DNA of 37,301 nucleotides from Marinilabiliales bacterium (GCA_007695015.1 REEN01000063.1:1-37301); one strand, 5' to 3'. Shown: positions 24,823-32,479, counted from the stretch's first letter. Translations and numbers: made by a program. Notes: generated by a model not told the origin, from the letters alone.

Positions 24823-25627
24823 TAACGAAATGTCGTTCCTTGACCACCTTGAAGACTTAAGGTGGCATCTGGTCAGATCTATCATGTCGATTATCGTTTT
24901 CGCGATAGTTGCATTTATATTCAAGGATTTCATATTCACAAACGTTATCATAGCGCCGAAAACCCCTGAGTTCTTTACAAACCGGAGCCTGTGCTCATTT
25001 GGTACCTGGATAGGGATCAAAGCATTATGCATAAACTCCGAGCCTTTCCAGCTGATCAATATCAACATGGCGGGCCAGTTCACGACCCATATAATGGTTT
25101 CGATGATACTCGGACTTATACTGGCTTTTCCCTACCTGGTTTTTGAAATGTGGAGATTTATCGGCCCGGCCCTTTACGATAAAGAAAAAATGTATGCAAG
25201 GGGCGGTGTGTTTTATATATCAATTCTTTTTATTCTGGGGGTACTTTTTGCATATTATGTCATTATCCCCCTGTCGGTGCATTTTCTCGGCACTTACCAG
25301 GTCAGTGCCGAGGTAACCAACCAGATAAACCTTATCTCATACATATCAACAGTCACCGCCATTGCGCTTGCTGTGGGACTGATCTTCGAACTGCCGGTGC
25401 TGATCTATTTCCTGACCAAGATCGGACTGGTGTCGCCCGAGTTCCTGAAGAAATACAGAAGACATGCCCTCGTGGTACTGCTGATGCTGTCGGCAATCAT
25501 TACCCCGCCTGATGTTTTCAGCCAGATACTCGTGGTGGTTCCGCTAATGGTCCTGTACGAAGTGGGCATAAGACTTTCAAAAAGTATAGTTAAAAAGGAG
25601 CAACTCGCTGCCCGGGGCGCAAAATAA
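24806..25627 (+). CDS. tatC: Twin-arginine translocase subunit TatC
   Basis: The 273-residue protein has the TatC N-terminal motif MSFLDHLEDLRWHL (signal-peptide recognition glutamate region) and six hydrophobic segments. It also has the conserved FPYLVFEMWRFIGPALYDKEK loop, the FELPVLIYFLTKIGLVSPEFLKKYRRHALV segment and the ITPPDVFSQ motif before the last helices. TatC is the receptor that, with TatA-type proteins, moves folded proteins across the inner membrane; no tatA is nearby. The Met at residue 9 (24830) is a credible alternative start, since the first eight residues overlap the kdsD fragment. It is followed by lptB. Confidence 0.96.
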   Translation: MVKKVDNEMSFLDHLEDLRWHLVRSIMSIIVFAIVAFIFKDFIFTNVIIAPKTPEFFTNRSLCSFGTWIGIKALCINSEPFQLININMAGQFTTHIMVSMILGLILAFPYLVFEMWRFIGPALYDKEKMYARGGVFYISILFILGVLFAYYVIIPLSVHFLGTYQVSAEVTNQINLISYISTVTAIALAVGLIFELPVLIYFLTKIGLVSPEFLKKYRRHALVVLLMLSAIITPPDVFSQILVVVPLMVLYEVGIRLSKSIVKKEQLAARGAK

Positions 25628-25636
25628 TGATACCGG

Positions 25637-25652
25637 CCGGAAGTAATTCCGG
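25637..25652 (+). other. Small hairpin in the tatC-lptB gap
   Basis: CCGGAA (25637-25642) and TTCCGG (25647-25652) form a perfect 6-bp stem with a GTAA tetraloop, ten bases after the tatC stop. There is no T-run, so it may be a processing or stability element rather than a terminator. Confidence 0.4.
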
Positions 25653-25719
25653 AAATTGTGTTCGCGAATAACTAAGATAATCAACCGGAAAACTGAGCGT
25701 GGAGAAGACAGACAACAAT

Positions 25720-26445
25720 ATGATCCTGACAACAAAGGATCTGGTGAAGAGATACCGGAAAAGAACTGTGGTCGATCATGTATCTATCGAGGTCGGACAG
25801 GGAGAAATTGTCGGTCTCCTGGGACCTAACGGAGCAGGGAAGACAACTTCGTTCTATATGATAGTGGGATTGATAGTGCCGAATGAAGGGAAGATATTCC
25901 TCAATGATGAGGAGATTACAGATGAACCGGTATACCGGCGGGCCCAGAGGGGGATAGGGTATCTCGCCCAGGAAGCTTCGGTATTCAGGAAGCTGTCGGT
26001 CGAAGATAACCTGAACGCCGTGCTGGAGATGTCTAAAATACCAAAGGCTGATCGCAGGGAGCGGGTTGAAACACTCCTTGAGGAGTTCGGGCTGCAGCAT
26101 ATCAGGAAAAGCCTGGGCATTCAGCTCTCGGGCGGAGAAAGGCGCAGAACTGAAATAGCCAGGTCTCTGGCCCTTAACCCCAGCTTCATACTGCTTGACG
26201 AGCCGTTTGCCGGGGTCGACCCGATTGCTGTTGAGGATATCCAGCAAATAGTGCAAACGCTCAGGGAGAAAAACATAGGAATTCTCATTACCGACCATAA
26301 TGTACACGAAACCCTTTCTATTACAGACAGGGCATACCTTCTGTTTGAGGGCAGAATACTCAAAGCGGGCAGCGCAGAAGATCTGGCAGCCGACGAACAG
26401 GTGAGAAAGCTGTATCTTGGCCAGAACTTTTCTCTTTTACGCTGA
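25720..26445 (+). CDS. lptB: LPS export ABC transporter ATP-binding protein
   Basis: The 241-residue product starts at ATG 25720 ([12 protein letters not shown]), which matches family N-termini; an in-frame GTG at 25699 would add seven residues. It has Walker [12 protein letters not shown], the LptB-typical [26 protein letters not shown] segment, signature [15 protein letters not shown], Walker [20 protein letters not shown] and the switch histidine in [12 protein letters not shown]. It powers extraction of lipopolysaccharide from the inner membrane with LptFG, which are elsewhere. Its presence shows that the cell still exports LPS even though the neighbouring kdsD is only a fragment. Confidence 0.96.
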   Translation: MILTTKDLVKRYRKRTVVDHVSIEVGQGEIVGLLGPNGAGKTTSFYMIVGLIVPNEGKIFLNDEEITDEPVYRRAQRGIGYLAQEASVFRKLSVEDNLNAVLEMSKIPKADRRERVETLLEEFGLQHIRKSLGIQLSGGERRRTEIARSLALNPSFILLDEPFAGVDPIAVEDIQQIVQTLREKNIGILITDHNVHETLSITDRAYLLFEGRILKAGSAEDLAADEQVRKLYLGQNFSLLR

Positions 26446-26505
26446 CCTTCCACCATCAAATAATGAATTTTTCAGGACCGGCTAAGGTTTATTGTTTTTT
26501 TTGAG

Positions 26506-26513
26506 TATCTTTG
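26506..26513 (+). promoter_or_regulatory. Putative -7 element (TATCTTTG) of tRNA-Leu
   Basis: TATCTTTG matches TAnnTTTG exactly and ends 11 bases before the tRNA 5' end. This would place the transcript start a few bases upstream of the mature tRNA. A T-rich tract precedes it; a precise -33 box is unclear. Confidence 0.6.
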
Positions 26514-26524
26514 CGCCTTATTTT

Positions 26525-26606
26525 GCGGATGTGGCGTAATTGGTAGCCGCGCCAGACTTAGGATCTGGTGCCGAGAGGCGTGGGGGTTCGAGTCCCTCCA
26601 TCCGCA
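26525..26606 (+). tRNA. tRNA-Leu (anticodon UAG)
   Basis: The 82-nt gene folds as a class II tRNA. The acceptor stem is GCGGATG (26525-26531) with CATCCGC (26599-26605) and discriminator A at 26606. The anticodon stem is CCAGA/TCTGG with loop CTTAGGA, giving anticodon TAG (reads CUA). A long variable arm follows (TGCCGAGAGGCGTG), then the T-arm with TTCGAGT loop. CCA is not encoded. The long variable arm and the anticodon both indicate leucine. Confidence 0.96.
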
Positions 26607-26616
26607 CAAATCATAG

Positions 26617-26660
26617 CCGCCAAACAACCGGTATCAGGAACGGAGTTTAGGCGGTTTTTT
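26617..26660 (+). terminator. Intrinsic terminator after tRNA-Leu
   Basis: CCGCC-AAAC (26617-26625) pairs with GTTT-A-GGCGG (26645-26654), with one bulged A and a 19-base loop, and is followed by six T (26655-26660). It lies ten bases after the tRNA. The 3' arm of this stem can also pair with a downstream segment (see the next entry). Confidence 0.75.
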
Positions 26661-26663
26661 GAC

Positions 26664-26704
26664 CGGGGTGTACCGGCATCAGCTGGTAACTGACCCCGCC
26701 TAAA
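26664..26704 (+). promoter_or_regulatory. Secondary hairpin and alternative pairing segment upstream of tig
   Basis: TACCGGC (26671-26677) and GCTGGTA (26682-26688) form a 7-bp stem with one G-U pair and an ATCA loop. Outside it CGGGGT (26664-26669) pairs with ACCCCG (26693-26698). CCGCCTAAA (26696-26704) is also a perfect complement of TTTAGGCGG (26646-26654), the 3' arm of the preceding terminator. The layout therefore allows mutually exclusive folds in front of tig. Whether it regulates anything is not shown by sequence. Confidence 0.4.
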
Positions 26705-26732
26705 GCAATAAAAATTAAAAATTTAATCTTCT

Positions 26733-28091
26733 ATGCAGGTTACTAAAGAAAACAAGGATGATCTTAACGCGGTTATCAGGATCGTGGTTGACAAGCAGGA
26801 TTATGAAAAAGAGGTAAACGATAAGCTGAAGGACTACAAGCGCAAGGCTAACATGCCGGGATTCAGGCCCGGGATGGTCCCCATAGGCATGATAAAGCGA
26901 ATGTATTACAAACCAATCCTCCTGGAGGAGATCAACAGGCTTGTTTCAGAAAACCTCACCAAATTCATTGACAACGAAAAACTTAATATCCTCGGCGAGC
27001 CCCTGACCAGCAAGGAGGAGCAGAAGGAGATCGACTTCGATACCCAGGAAAGCTTCGAGTTTGTTTTTGATATCGGAATTGCACCTGAGGTTGAAGCAGA
27101 TATTACCAGTAAAGACAAGCTCCCCTATTATGTAATAGACGCCAATAAAAAATTGATTGACAAGCATGCCGACAGCTATACCAGCCAGTATGGTGAAATG
27201 ACAGAGGGAGAAGAGGTTCAGGAAGAGGATGTTGTCAAGGGCAGACTTAGCCAGCTTACCCCGGAGGGTGAGGTGATTGAAGGCGGCATCACGGTCGAAA
27301 ATGCCTCGCTGTCAATGAAGGTTGTAAAAGACGAGGAGGTGAAGAAGCAGCTTACCGGGGCGAAAGTGGGAGATGTACTGCAGATAGATCTTAAAAAAGC
27401 CTACCCCAGTGAGGCAGAACTTACCCGGATGCTTAACATAAGCAAGGAGCAGGTTGAAAGTGAATCGATGCTTTTCCAGCTTACAATAGAAGAGATCAGC
27501 AGATGGAAAAAGGCGGAGATCAACCAGGATTTCTTTGACAAGGCATTTGGCGAAGGCGAGGTAACCTCCGAAGAGGAGTTCAGGAACCGGCTGAAAGAGG
27601 AGATCGAAAAAGCGTATGCCCAGAACAGCGACTTCAAGCTGTTCCTCGACGCCAGGGAAAAACTTGTGTCGAAGTTCAAGGCGGAACTCCCTGAAGAATT
27701 TATCAGACGCTGGCTGCTGGAATCGAATGAGGGGAAACTTAGTGAAGAGGATATTGACAAGGACTTCGAAAAGGTCAGGGATGACCTCAAGTGGCAGCTT
27801 ATCCAGGATGCACTGATTAAAAAATACGAACTTAAGGTTGAGCCGGAAGAGATAGAGCAGCTTGCCCGACAGCAGGTACTTATGCAGTTCAGACAGTACG
27901 GCATGGCCAATGTTCCTGAGGAGCACCTCAACAACTATGCCGCCGAGATGCTGAAAAAGGACCAGGAAAGAAGAAGGCTTTATGAGCAGAGATTCCAGGA
28001 GAAGATCACCCAGCTTGTGAAGGAGACGGTCAAACTTGAGGAAAAAAAGGTTAAGGACGAGGATTTTTCAAAGCTATTTGATAAAAAATAA
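26733..28091 (+). CDS. tig: Trigger factor
   Basis: The 452-residue protein has the ribosome-binding signature MPGFRPGMVP (family GFRxGxxP) in the N-terminal domain (~1-150). A divergent FKBP-like domain follows (~150-245; GRLSQLTPEGEVIEGG, GAKVGDVLQIDL). The C-terminal helical chaperone arms come last, with many Glu/Lys helices and EELPEEFI-type motifs (AELPEEFIRRWLLESN). It binds L23 at the ribosome exit tunnel and shelters nascent chains. The PPIase part is degenerate, as in other Bacteroidota, so isomerase activity is doubtful. It heads a tig-clpP cluster, with clpX further on. Confidence 0.96.
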   Translation: MQVTKENKDDLNAVIRIVVDKQDYEKEVNDKLKDYKRKANMPGFRPGMVPIGMIKRMYYKPILLEEINRLVSENLTKFIDNEKLNILGEPLTSKEEQKEIDFDTQESFEFVFDIGIAPEVEADITSKDKLPYYVIDANKKLIDKHADSYTSQYGEMTEGEEVQEEDVVKGRLSQLTPEGEVIEGGITVENASLSMKVVKDEEVKKQLTGAKVGDVLQIDLKKAYPSEAELTRMLNISKEQVESESMLFQLTIEEISRWKKAEINQDFFDKAFGEGEVTSEEEFRNRLKEEIEKAYAQNSDFKLFLDAREKLVSKFKAELPEEFIRRWLLESNEGKLSEEDIDKDFEKVRDDLKWQLIQDALIKKYELKVEPEEIEQLARQQVLMQFRQYGMANVPEEHLNNYAAEMLKKDQERRRLYEQRFQEKITQLVKETVKLEEKKVKDEDFSKLFDKK

Positions 28092-28147
28092 TACCCGGCA
28101 ATCTTCAATTTCTTACTTTTACATGCGTAACCAATAAACTGTATAAA

Positions 28148-28834
28148 ATGAGCAAAGAGAAAGATTTCCGCAAATATGCCACCGGCCATCTCGGGATCAG
28201 CGGGTCGAGGATCGACAGCTACCAGTCGCTGCTGAACGCATACATATCGCCTACCATTATCGAGGAGAGGCAGCTTAACATTGCCACGATGGATGTATTC
28301 TCCCGCCTTATGATGGACAGGATAATTTTTCTGGGACTACCTATAGACGATTACGTTGCCAACATTGTCCAGGCCCAGCTTCTGTACCTGGAGTCGTCGG
28401 ATCCCTCAAAAGACATACAAATATATATTAACAGTCCCGGAGGCTCGGTGCATGCCGGACTGGGAATCTATGACACCATGCAGTACATTGGCTCAGACGT
28501 GTCAACCATCTGCACAGGGATGGCAGCATCGATGGCCGCCATACTGCTGGCTGCCGGCACCAAAGGCAAGCGTTCGGGGCTTAAGCATTCGAGAATGATG
28601 ATACACCAGCCGATGGGCGGAGCCCAGGGGCCCGTGTCGGATATCGAGATAACGGTGCGCGAGATCCAGAAGCTCAAGAAGGAGCTTTACGACATCATTG
28701 CACACCACACCGGGAAACCCTTCAACCAGGTTGAGAAAGACTCCGACCGGGACTTCTGGATGACCTCCGAGGAGGCTAAGAAGTACGGCATGATTGACGA
28801 GGTACTGGTCAGGAACAGCAAGAAGTCGAAATAG
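28148..28834 (+). CDS. clpP: ATP-dependent Clp protease proteolytic subunit
   Basis: The 228-residue serine peptidase has a complete triad: Ser128 in GMAASM, His153 in MMIHQP and Asp202 in DSDRDFWM. Spacing matches E. coli ClpP. The N-terminal ~35 residues (FRKYATGHLGISGSRIDSYQ) form the longer Bacteroidota-type leader. The substrate-binding strand YINSPGGSVHAGLGIYD is intact. It forms the tetradecameric chamber fed by ClpX, whose gene is 1.56 kb downstream rather than adjacent. It lies 56 bp after tig and is followed by a strong terminator. Confidence 0.98.
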   Translation: MSKEKDFRKYATGHLGISGSRIDSYQSLLNAYISPTIIEERQLNIATMDVFSRLMMDRIIFLGLPIDDYVANIVQAQLLYLESSDPSKDIQIYINSPGGSVHAGLGIYDTMQYIGSDVSTICTGMAASMAAILLAAGTKGKRSGLKHSRMMIHQPMGGAQGPVSDIEITVREIQKLKKELYDIIAHHTGKPFNQVEKDSDRDFWMTSEEAKKYGMIDEVLVRNSKKSK

Positions 28835-28881
28835 CCAGCCCCGGCAGTTCGAACACCATACCCGTGAATTTTTAGTGTTTG

Positions 28882-28913
28882 CAGGGACCTCGTCAGGTCC
28901 CTGTATGTTTTTA
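28882..28913 (+). terminator. Intrinsic terminator of clpP
   Basis: CAGGGACCT (28882-28890) and AGGTCCCTG (28895-28903) form a perfect 9-bp stem with a CGTC tetraloop, followed by TATGTTTTTAT. It lies 48 bases after the clpP stop and would separate clpP from the next gene. Confidence 0.85.
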
Positions 28914-28932
28914 TCAACTACAGGCGGTTGTC

Positions 28933-29075
28933 TGTCACCATAAAACCGTCTTCTGTCAAGCTTCTTAATTACTTCAAGTAATGCAGCATATCATTCTGTA
29001 TTAGTGATATTTAGCTGTTTTTCCTTTTGTCACAATTTTTACTACCATTTGTCACCAAAAAATCGACCGTTGTCA
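28933..29075 (+). promoter_or_regulatory. Five TGTCA direct repeats at ~21-bp phasing
   Basis: TGTCA starts at 28933, 28954, 29028, 29050 and 29071. Intervals are 21, 74, 22 and 21 bases, so within each cluster the boxes fall on the same DNA face two turns apart. Three of them extend to TGTCAC and the last three are preceded by TT (TTGTCA). The set lies upstream of the lipoprotein -7 box, where activator or repressor sites would be expected. The binding protein is unknown. This fills most of the 320-base gap 28835-29154. Confidence 0.5.
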
Positions 29076-29104
29076 AAAAAAAATGACTGTATCATGTCCT
29101 TGAT

Positions 29105-29112
29105 TACTTTTG
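29105..29112 (+). promoter_or_regulatory. Putative -7 element (TACTTTTG) of the lipoprotein gene
   Basis: TACTTTTG matches TAnnTTTG exactly and lies 42 bases before the lipoprotein ATG. The -33 position (29082-29085, AATG) fits poorly, which would suit a promoter needing an activator. Confidence 0.55.
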
Positions 29113-29154
29113 TGCTGTAATTAATAATTAGTCTAATTTAATACATCTATTAAA

Positions 29155-30135
29155 ATGAAAACAAAAATGATCAATCTGAGCAGCTTTGCTCTAATATTCA
29201 TGGCTTTCTCCTTTTTCATGGTTTCATGTGAGAAGGATGATATGAGCAGGGGAGGCGGAAGAGCACCCATAAGCGAATCTGTGGTATTTGAAGTAAATGG
29301 TTATGATAACTATGTTTGCGGCGAAAAGGAGGTTACTTTGTGGGCAGGCCAGCATATTGATGCCGGTACTGTAAACATTACTGATGACGGTGTAAACCTT
29401 TATTTCGAATATAATCTGGATCTGGTAGATGCAGAATTCGGCGAACTGCACCTTTGGGTTGGAACGGATGTTTCAACACTGCCAACAACTCCTACCGGTG
29501 TGCCAATTTCAGGACACTTCCCTTACAAGACAGACGACACGGGTGCAACAGAGTTTACATTTGTTGTTCCCTTGGAAGATTTTGTGTGGGAATGCGATGA
29601 AACAAAATTTTATTTTGTAGCCCACGCCGAAATATATTACCTCGAAGATGGTGAGAGAACCGGTAACGATGACACAGCATTCGGCGGAGAATATCCCGGC
29701 GATTCACCAAGATGGTATTTCTGGGATTACTATGTGATTTGCTGTGACGATAATGGTAATGGTGATAATGATTGCCAGACAGAAACTGCTTTTGGCGGCG
29801 ACACAGCAGGTGAGGGTGCTGCATGGTGGTATTACTACGATGCTTATGTTGGTGGTGTACAAACTATCTGGGCCGGCCAGACTATTGATGTAGGTACTGT
29901 TGAAGTTGTAGATGGAACGGTTACCATTGTATTGACAAACGGCTGGGAGCTTAAGGATGGCAATGAAACTGTTAAGATAAAGGGATACGATGAGATCCCG
30001 GGTTCAAGGCCTGCTGCTGGTCTGTTTACAGGAGAAGGCACTTACAAAGGCACCGATCTTGACAATATTAACGTCGGAGAATACGCATTCTACGTCATCC
30101 ACCTCGACGTTCAGAAATGTGAGCCAGTACGTTAA
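29155..30135 (+). CDS. Predicted surface-exposed lipoprotein with two related beta domains
   Basis: The 326-residue protein has a lipoprotein signal ending FMVSC (Cys25), followed by EKDD, which resembles the K-D/E-rich export signal that sends Bacteroidota lipoproteins to the cell surface. Two halves share a pattern: VTLWAGQHIDAGTVNI (Trp63) and QTIWAGQTIDVGTVEV (Trp239), and each half is linked to an AFGG motif (175-178; 212-215) followed by W/Y-rich stretches (SPRWYFWDYY; AAWWYYYDAY). A CCDDNGNGDNDC linker separates them. I recognise no named family. The protein is acidic, which suggests a surface or ligand-binding role. It interrupts the usual clpP-clpX pair and has its own promoter and terminator. 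Confidence 0.85.
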   Translation: MKTKMINLSSFALIFMAFSFFMVSCEKDDMSRGGGRAPISESVVFEVNGYDNYVCGEKEVTLWAGQHIDAGTVNITDDGVNLYFEYNLDLVDAEFGELHLWVGTDVSTLPTTPTGVPISGHFPYKTDDTGATEFTFVVPLEDFVWECDETKFYFVAHAEIYYLEDGERTGNDDTAFGGEYPGDSPRWYFWDYYVICCDDNGNGDNDCQTETAFGGDTAGEGAAWWYYYDAYVGGVQTIWAGQTIDVGTVEVVDGTVTIVLTNGWELKDGNETVKIKGYDEIPGSRPAAGLFTGEGTYKGTDLDNINVGEYAFYVIHLDVQKCEPVR

Positions 30136-30177
30136 TGACTAACTGTTTTTCTGAATCTGTCAGAGATTTCAGACTTA

Positions 30178-30206
30178 AACCCGCGGCCGTCACCGCGGGT
30201 TTTTTA
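30178..30206 (+). terminator. Intrinsic terminator of the lipoprotein gene
   Basis: AACCCGCGG (30178-30186) and CCGCGGGTT (30193-30201) form a perfect 9-bp stem with a CCGTCA loop. The T-run extends to 30205. It lies 42 bases after the stop. Confidence 0.92.
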
Positions 30207-30300
30207 TTCCCCGAAAAGGTCAACTTCATCATCAACACCATTGCAGGTTGTGCCCCGACTGGATGTCGGGCAATACCGGCTTCCCCGAAAAGGGATCTAA
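30207..30300 (+). repeat. 13-bp direct repeat with an internal palindrome, before clpX
   Basis: TTCCCCGAAAAGG occurs at 30207-30219 and 30281-30293. Between them lies an inverted repeat, CCCGAC then TGGAT then GTCGGG, near 30254-30270, flanked by GC and GC. No T-run follows, so a terminator is unlikely. The rest of the gap to clpX (30301-30392) is AT-rich and probably holds the clpX promoter (TAGTTTTA at 30330). Confidence 0.5.
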
Positions 30301-30392
30301 AAAAATTTTCATATTCAATGAAAATGAATTAGTTTTACATCCCCCGCAAGGTGATGCTCCAACAGGCGGGTGATTGATAAAACATCTTCAAC

Positions 30393-31637
30393 ATGGCTTA
30401 TTCGAACGATAAAAAATCGGAAAGGTGCTCTTTCTGCGGCAGGACCAAAAAGGAGACCAACCTGCTGATTGCCGGTGTATCCGGGCACATATGCGATTCA
30501 TGCGCCGAACAGGCCTACGGCATAGTGAAGGAGGAGGTGAAATCAAAGGCCGAACTCGACCTTCAGCACATCAAGCTTCTGAAGCCGATCGAAATAAAGG
30601 CCTTCCTCGACCAGTACGTGATCGGACAGGATGAGGCCAAAAAATTCCTTTCGGTGGCCGTGTATAACCATTACAAGAGGCTTATGCAGGGCAATCATCG
30701 CGATGATCAGGATGTGGAGATCGAAAAATCGAACATCATCCTGGTGGGAGAGACAGGCACTGGCAAAACGCTGCTTGCACGCACCATCGCACGCATGCTG
30801 CACATACCATTTACAATTGTAGACGCCACGGTACTGACCGAAGCGGGATACGTGGGCGAGGATATTGAAAGCATACTTACGAGGCTGCTGCAGGTTTCCG
30901 ATTACAATGTAGAATCGGCCGAAAGGGGTATTGTTTTCATTGATGAGATTGATAAAATTGCACGTAAAAGCGACAATCCCTCGATAACCCGCGATGTGAG
31001 CGGCGAGGGGGTACAGCAGGGCCTGCTCAAGCTGCTTGAGGGATCGGTGGTTAATGTACCGCCACAGGGTGGCCGCAAGCACCCCGACCAGAAAATGATC
31101 CCGGTCAACACCAAAAATATACTGTTCATCTGCGGCGGAGCCTTCGACGGCATTGAAAAAAAGATCGCCCAGAGGCTGAACACCAAGGTGGTGGGATACA
31201 CGGCAGCAGCAAAGGCTGAGCAGGTTGACAGGGAAAACCTCCTGCAGTACATTGCCCCACAGGATCTGAAGTCATACGGGCTGATACCCGAGATCATCGG
31301 CAGGCTTCCTGTTCTGACTTATCTCAAGCCCCTTGACAGGGCTACACTCCGCTCCATTCTGACCGAGCCGAAAAATTCGATGATAAAGCAGTATGTCAAG
31401 CTATTCAAAATGGACGGCATAGACCTGGAGATAAATGAGGAGGTGCTTGAGTACATTGTCGACAAGGCTATCGAGTTCAAGCTTGGTGCGCGCGGACTGC
31501 GTTCAATATGCGAAGCCATAATGATCGATCCGATGTTCGAGATGCCTTCGGGCAAGAATGGAAAGCTCCATATTGATATCAAGTTTGCCCGCGAAAAAAT
31601 TGAAAAGATCAACTTCAAGAAGCTCAAGGTGGCCTGA
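30393..31637 (+). CDS. clpX: ATP-dependent Clp protease ATP-binding subunit ClpX
   Basis: The 414-residue protein has the N-terminal C4 zinc-binding domain (CSFCGRTKKETNLL…HICDSC) that recruits substrates and adaptors. It also has Walker A GETGTGKTLLA, the GYVG pore loop in TEAGYVGEDIE, Walker B IVFIDEIDKIA, the arginine-finger region and the sensor-2 GARGLRS motif. It unfolds tagged proteins and passes them to ClpP. It lies 11 bp before rsmA, so the two are probably co-transcribed. It is separated from clpP by the lipoprotein gene and two terminators, so the two Clp subunits must be transcribed independently. Confidence 0.98.
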   Translation: MAYSNDKKSERCSFCGRTKKETNLLIAGVSGHICDSCAEQAYGIVKEEVKSKAELDLQHIKLLKPIEIKAFLDQYVIGQDEAKKFLSVAVYNHYKRLMQGNHRDDQDVEIEKSNIILVGETGTGKTLLARTIARMLHIPFTIVDATVLTEAGYVGEDIESILTRLLQVSDYNVESAERGIVFIDEIDKIARKSDNPSITRDVSGEGVQQGLLKLLEGSVVNVPPQGGRKHPDQKMIPVNTKNILFICGGAFDGIEKKIAQRLNTKVVGYTAAAKAEQVDRENLLQYIAPQDLKSYGLIPEIIGRLPVLTYLKPLDRATLRSILTEPKNSMIKQYVKLFKMDGIDLEINEEVLEYIVDKAIEFKLGARGLRSICEAIMIDPMFEMPSGKNGKLHIDIKFAREKIEKINFKKLKVA

Positions 31638-31648
31638 CCTTCATCCTC

Positions 31649-32479
31649 ATGTACCCTGTTAACCCGAAAAAAAGACTCGGACAACACTTTCTGGCCGACA
31701 AAAACATAGCGGCAAAAATTACCCGAGCCCTCACAATGAATGGGTACAGGGATGTGATTGAAATAGGACCCGGCACCGGTATTCTGACATCCTACCTGCT
31801 TGATAACAGCAACATAAACCTGAGGCTTGTCGAGGTTGATCCCGATTCCGTCAGTTACCTGAAGGTCCGTTTCCCCGGATCTGATGCGATCATTGAAGAG
31901 GAAGATTTCCTTAAATACCCGCTTTCGCGGAATTATACGGAGCCGGTGGCAATCATCGGAAACTTCCCGTATAACATTTCAAGCCAGATATTCTTCAGGA
32001 TACTTGATAACCGCCATATTGTAAAAGAGGTGGTATGCATGGTGCAGAAAGAGGTGGCAACAAGGATCGTTTCACCGCCGGGGTCAAAGACATACGGCAT
32101 TCTGAGCGTACTGCTGCAGGCGTATTACCACACAGAAATGCTTTTTACAGTTCCGCCGCAGGTTTTTGTGCCGCCTCCAAAGGTGACTTCGGCGGTTCTG
32201 AGGCTGACCCGGAGAATTAAAAAGGATGAACCCGGGAATGAATTACAGGAAACCAAATTAGTGAGGTTTGCCATACCGGATTGCAATGAAGATCTTTTTT
32301 TCAGAGTGGTGAAAACGGCATTCAACCAGAGAAGGAAGATGCTCAGGAACTCACTGGCCCCCCTCCTTCCGGAACTTCAGGAAACCGAATTGCTATCCAG
32401 GCGGCCGGAGCAGCTTTCGCCAGCCGGCTTTACCGAGCTTACAAACCTTATAGAAACAAAAAAGGCGCAAGGGAAGTGA
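31649..32479 (+). CDS. rsmA: 16S rRNA (adenine(1518)-N6/adenine(1519)-N6)-dimethyltransferase
   Basis: The 276-residue protein starts VNPKKRLGQHFLADKNIA, with the family LGQ.FL.D motif. It contains the SAM-binding VIEIGPGTGILTSYLL and the catalytic IGNFPYNISSQIF (NLPY-type motif with Phe for Leu). The C-terminal helical domain has the FNQRRKMLRNSL segment common to KsgA. It dimethylates two adenines near the 3' end of 16S rRNA as a late step in small-subunit assembly. It follows clpX by 11 bp and converges with the permease gene across a 40-bp gap with no obvious terminator. Confidence 0.97.
   Translation: MYPVNPKKRLGQHFLADKNIAAKITRALTMNGYRDVIEIGPGTGILTSYLLDNSNINLRLVEVDPDSVSYLKVRFPGSDAIIEEEDFLKYPLSRNYTEPVAIIGNFPYNISSQIFFRILDNRHIVKEVVCMVQKEVATRIVSPPGSKTYGILSVLLQAYYHTEMLFTVPPQVFVPPPKVTSAVLRLTRRIKKDEPGNELQETKLVRFAIPDCNEDLFFRVVKTAFNQRRKMLRNSLAPLLPELQETELLSRRPEQLSPAGFTELTNLIETKKAQGK

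Noticed and set aside
25699-25719. GTG start for lptB
   Set aside because: The ATG at 25720 matches known LptB N-termini, so the seven extra residues are doubtful.
25681-26307. 208-codon open frame antisense to lptB
   Set aside because: The plus strand carries complete ABC ATPase motifs; the antisense frame has none.
27312-27926. 204-codon open frame antisense to trigger factor
   Set aside because: Low-complexity shadow of the tig reading frame; no family resemblance.
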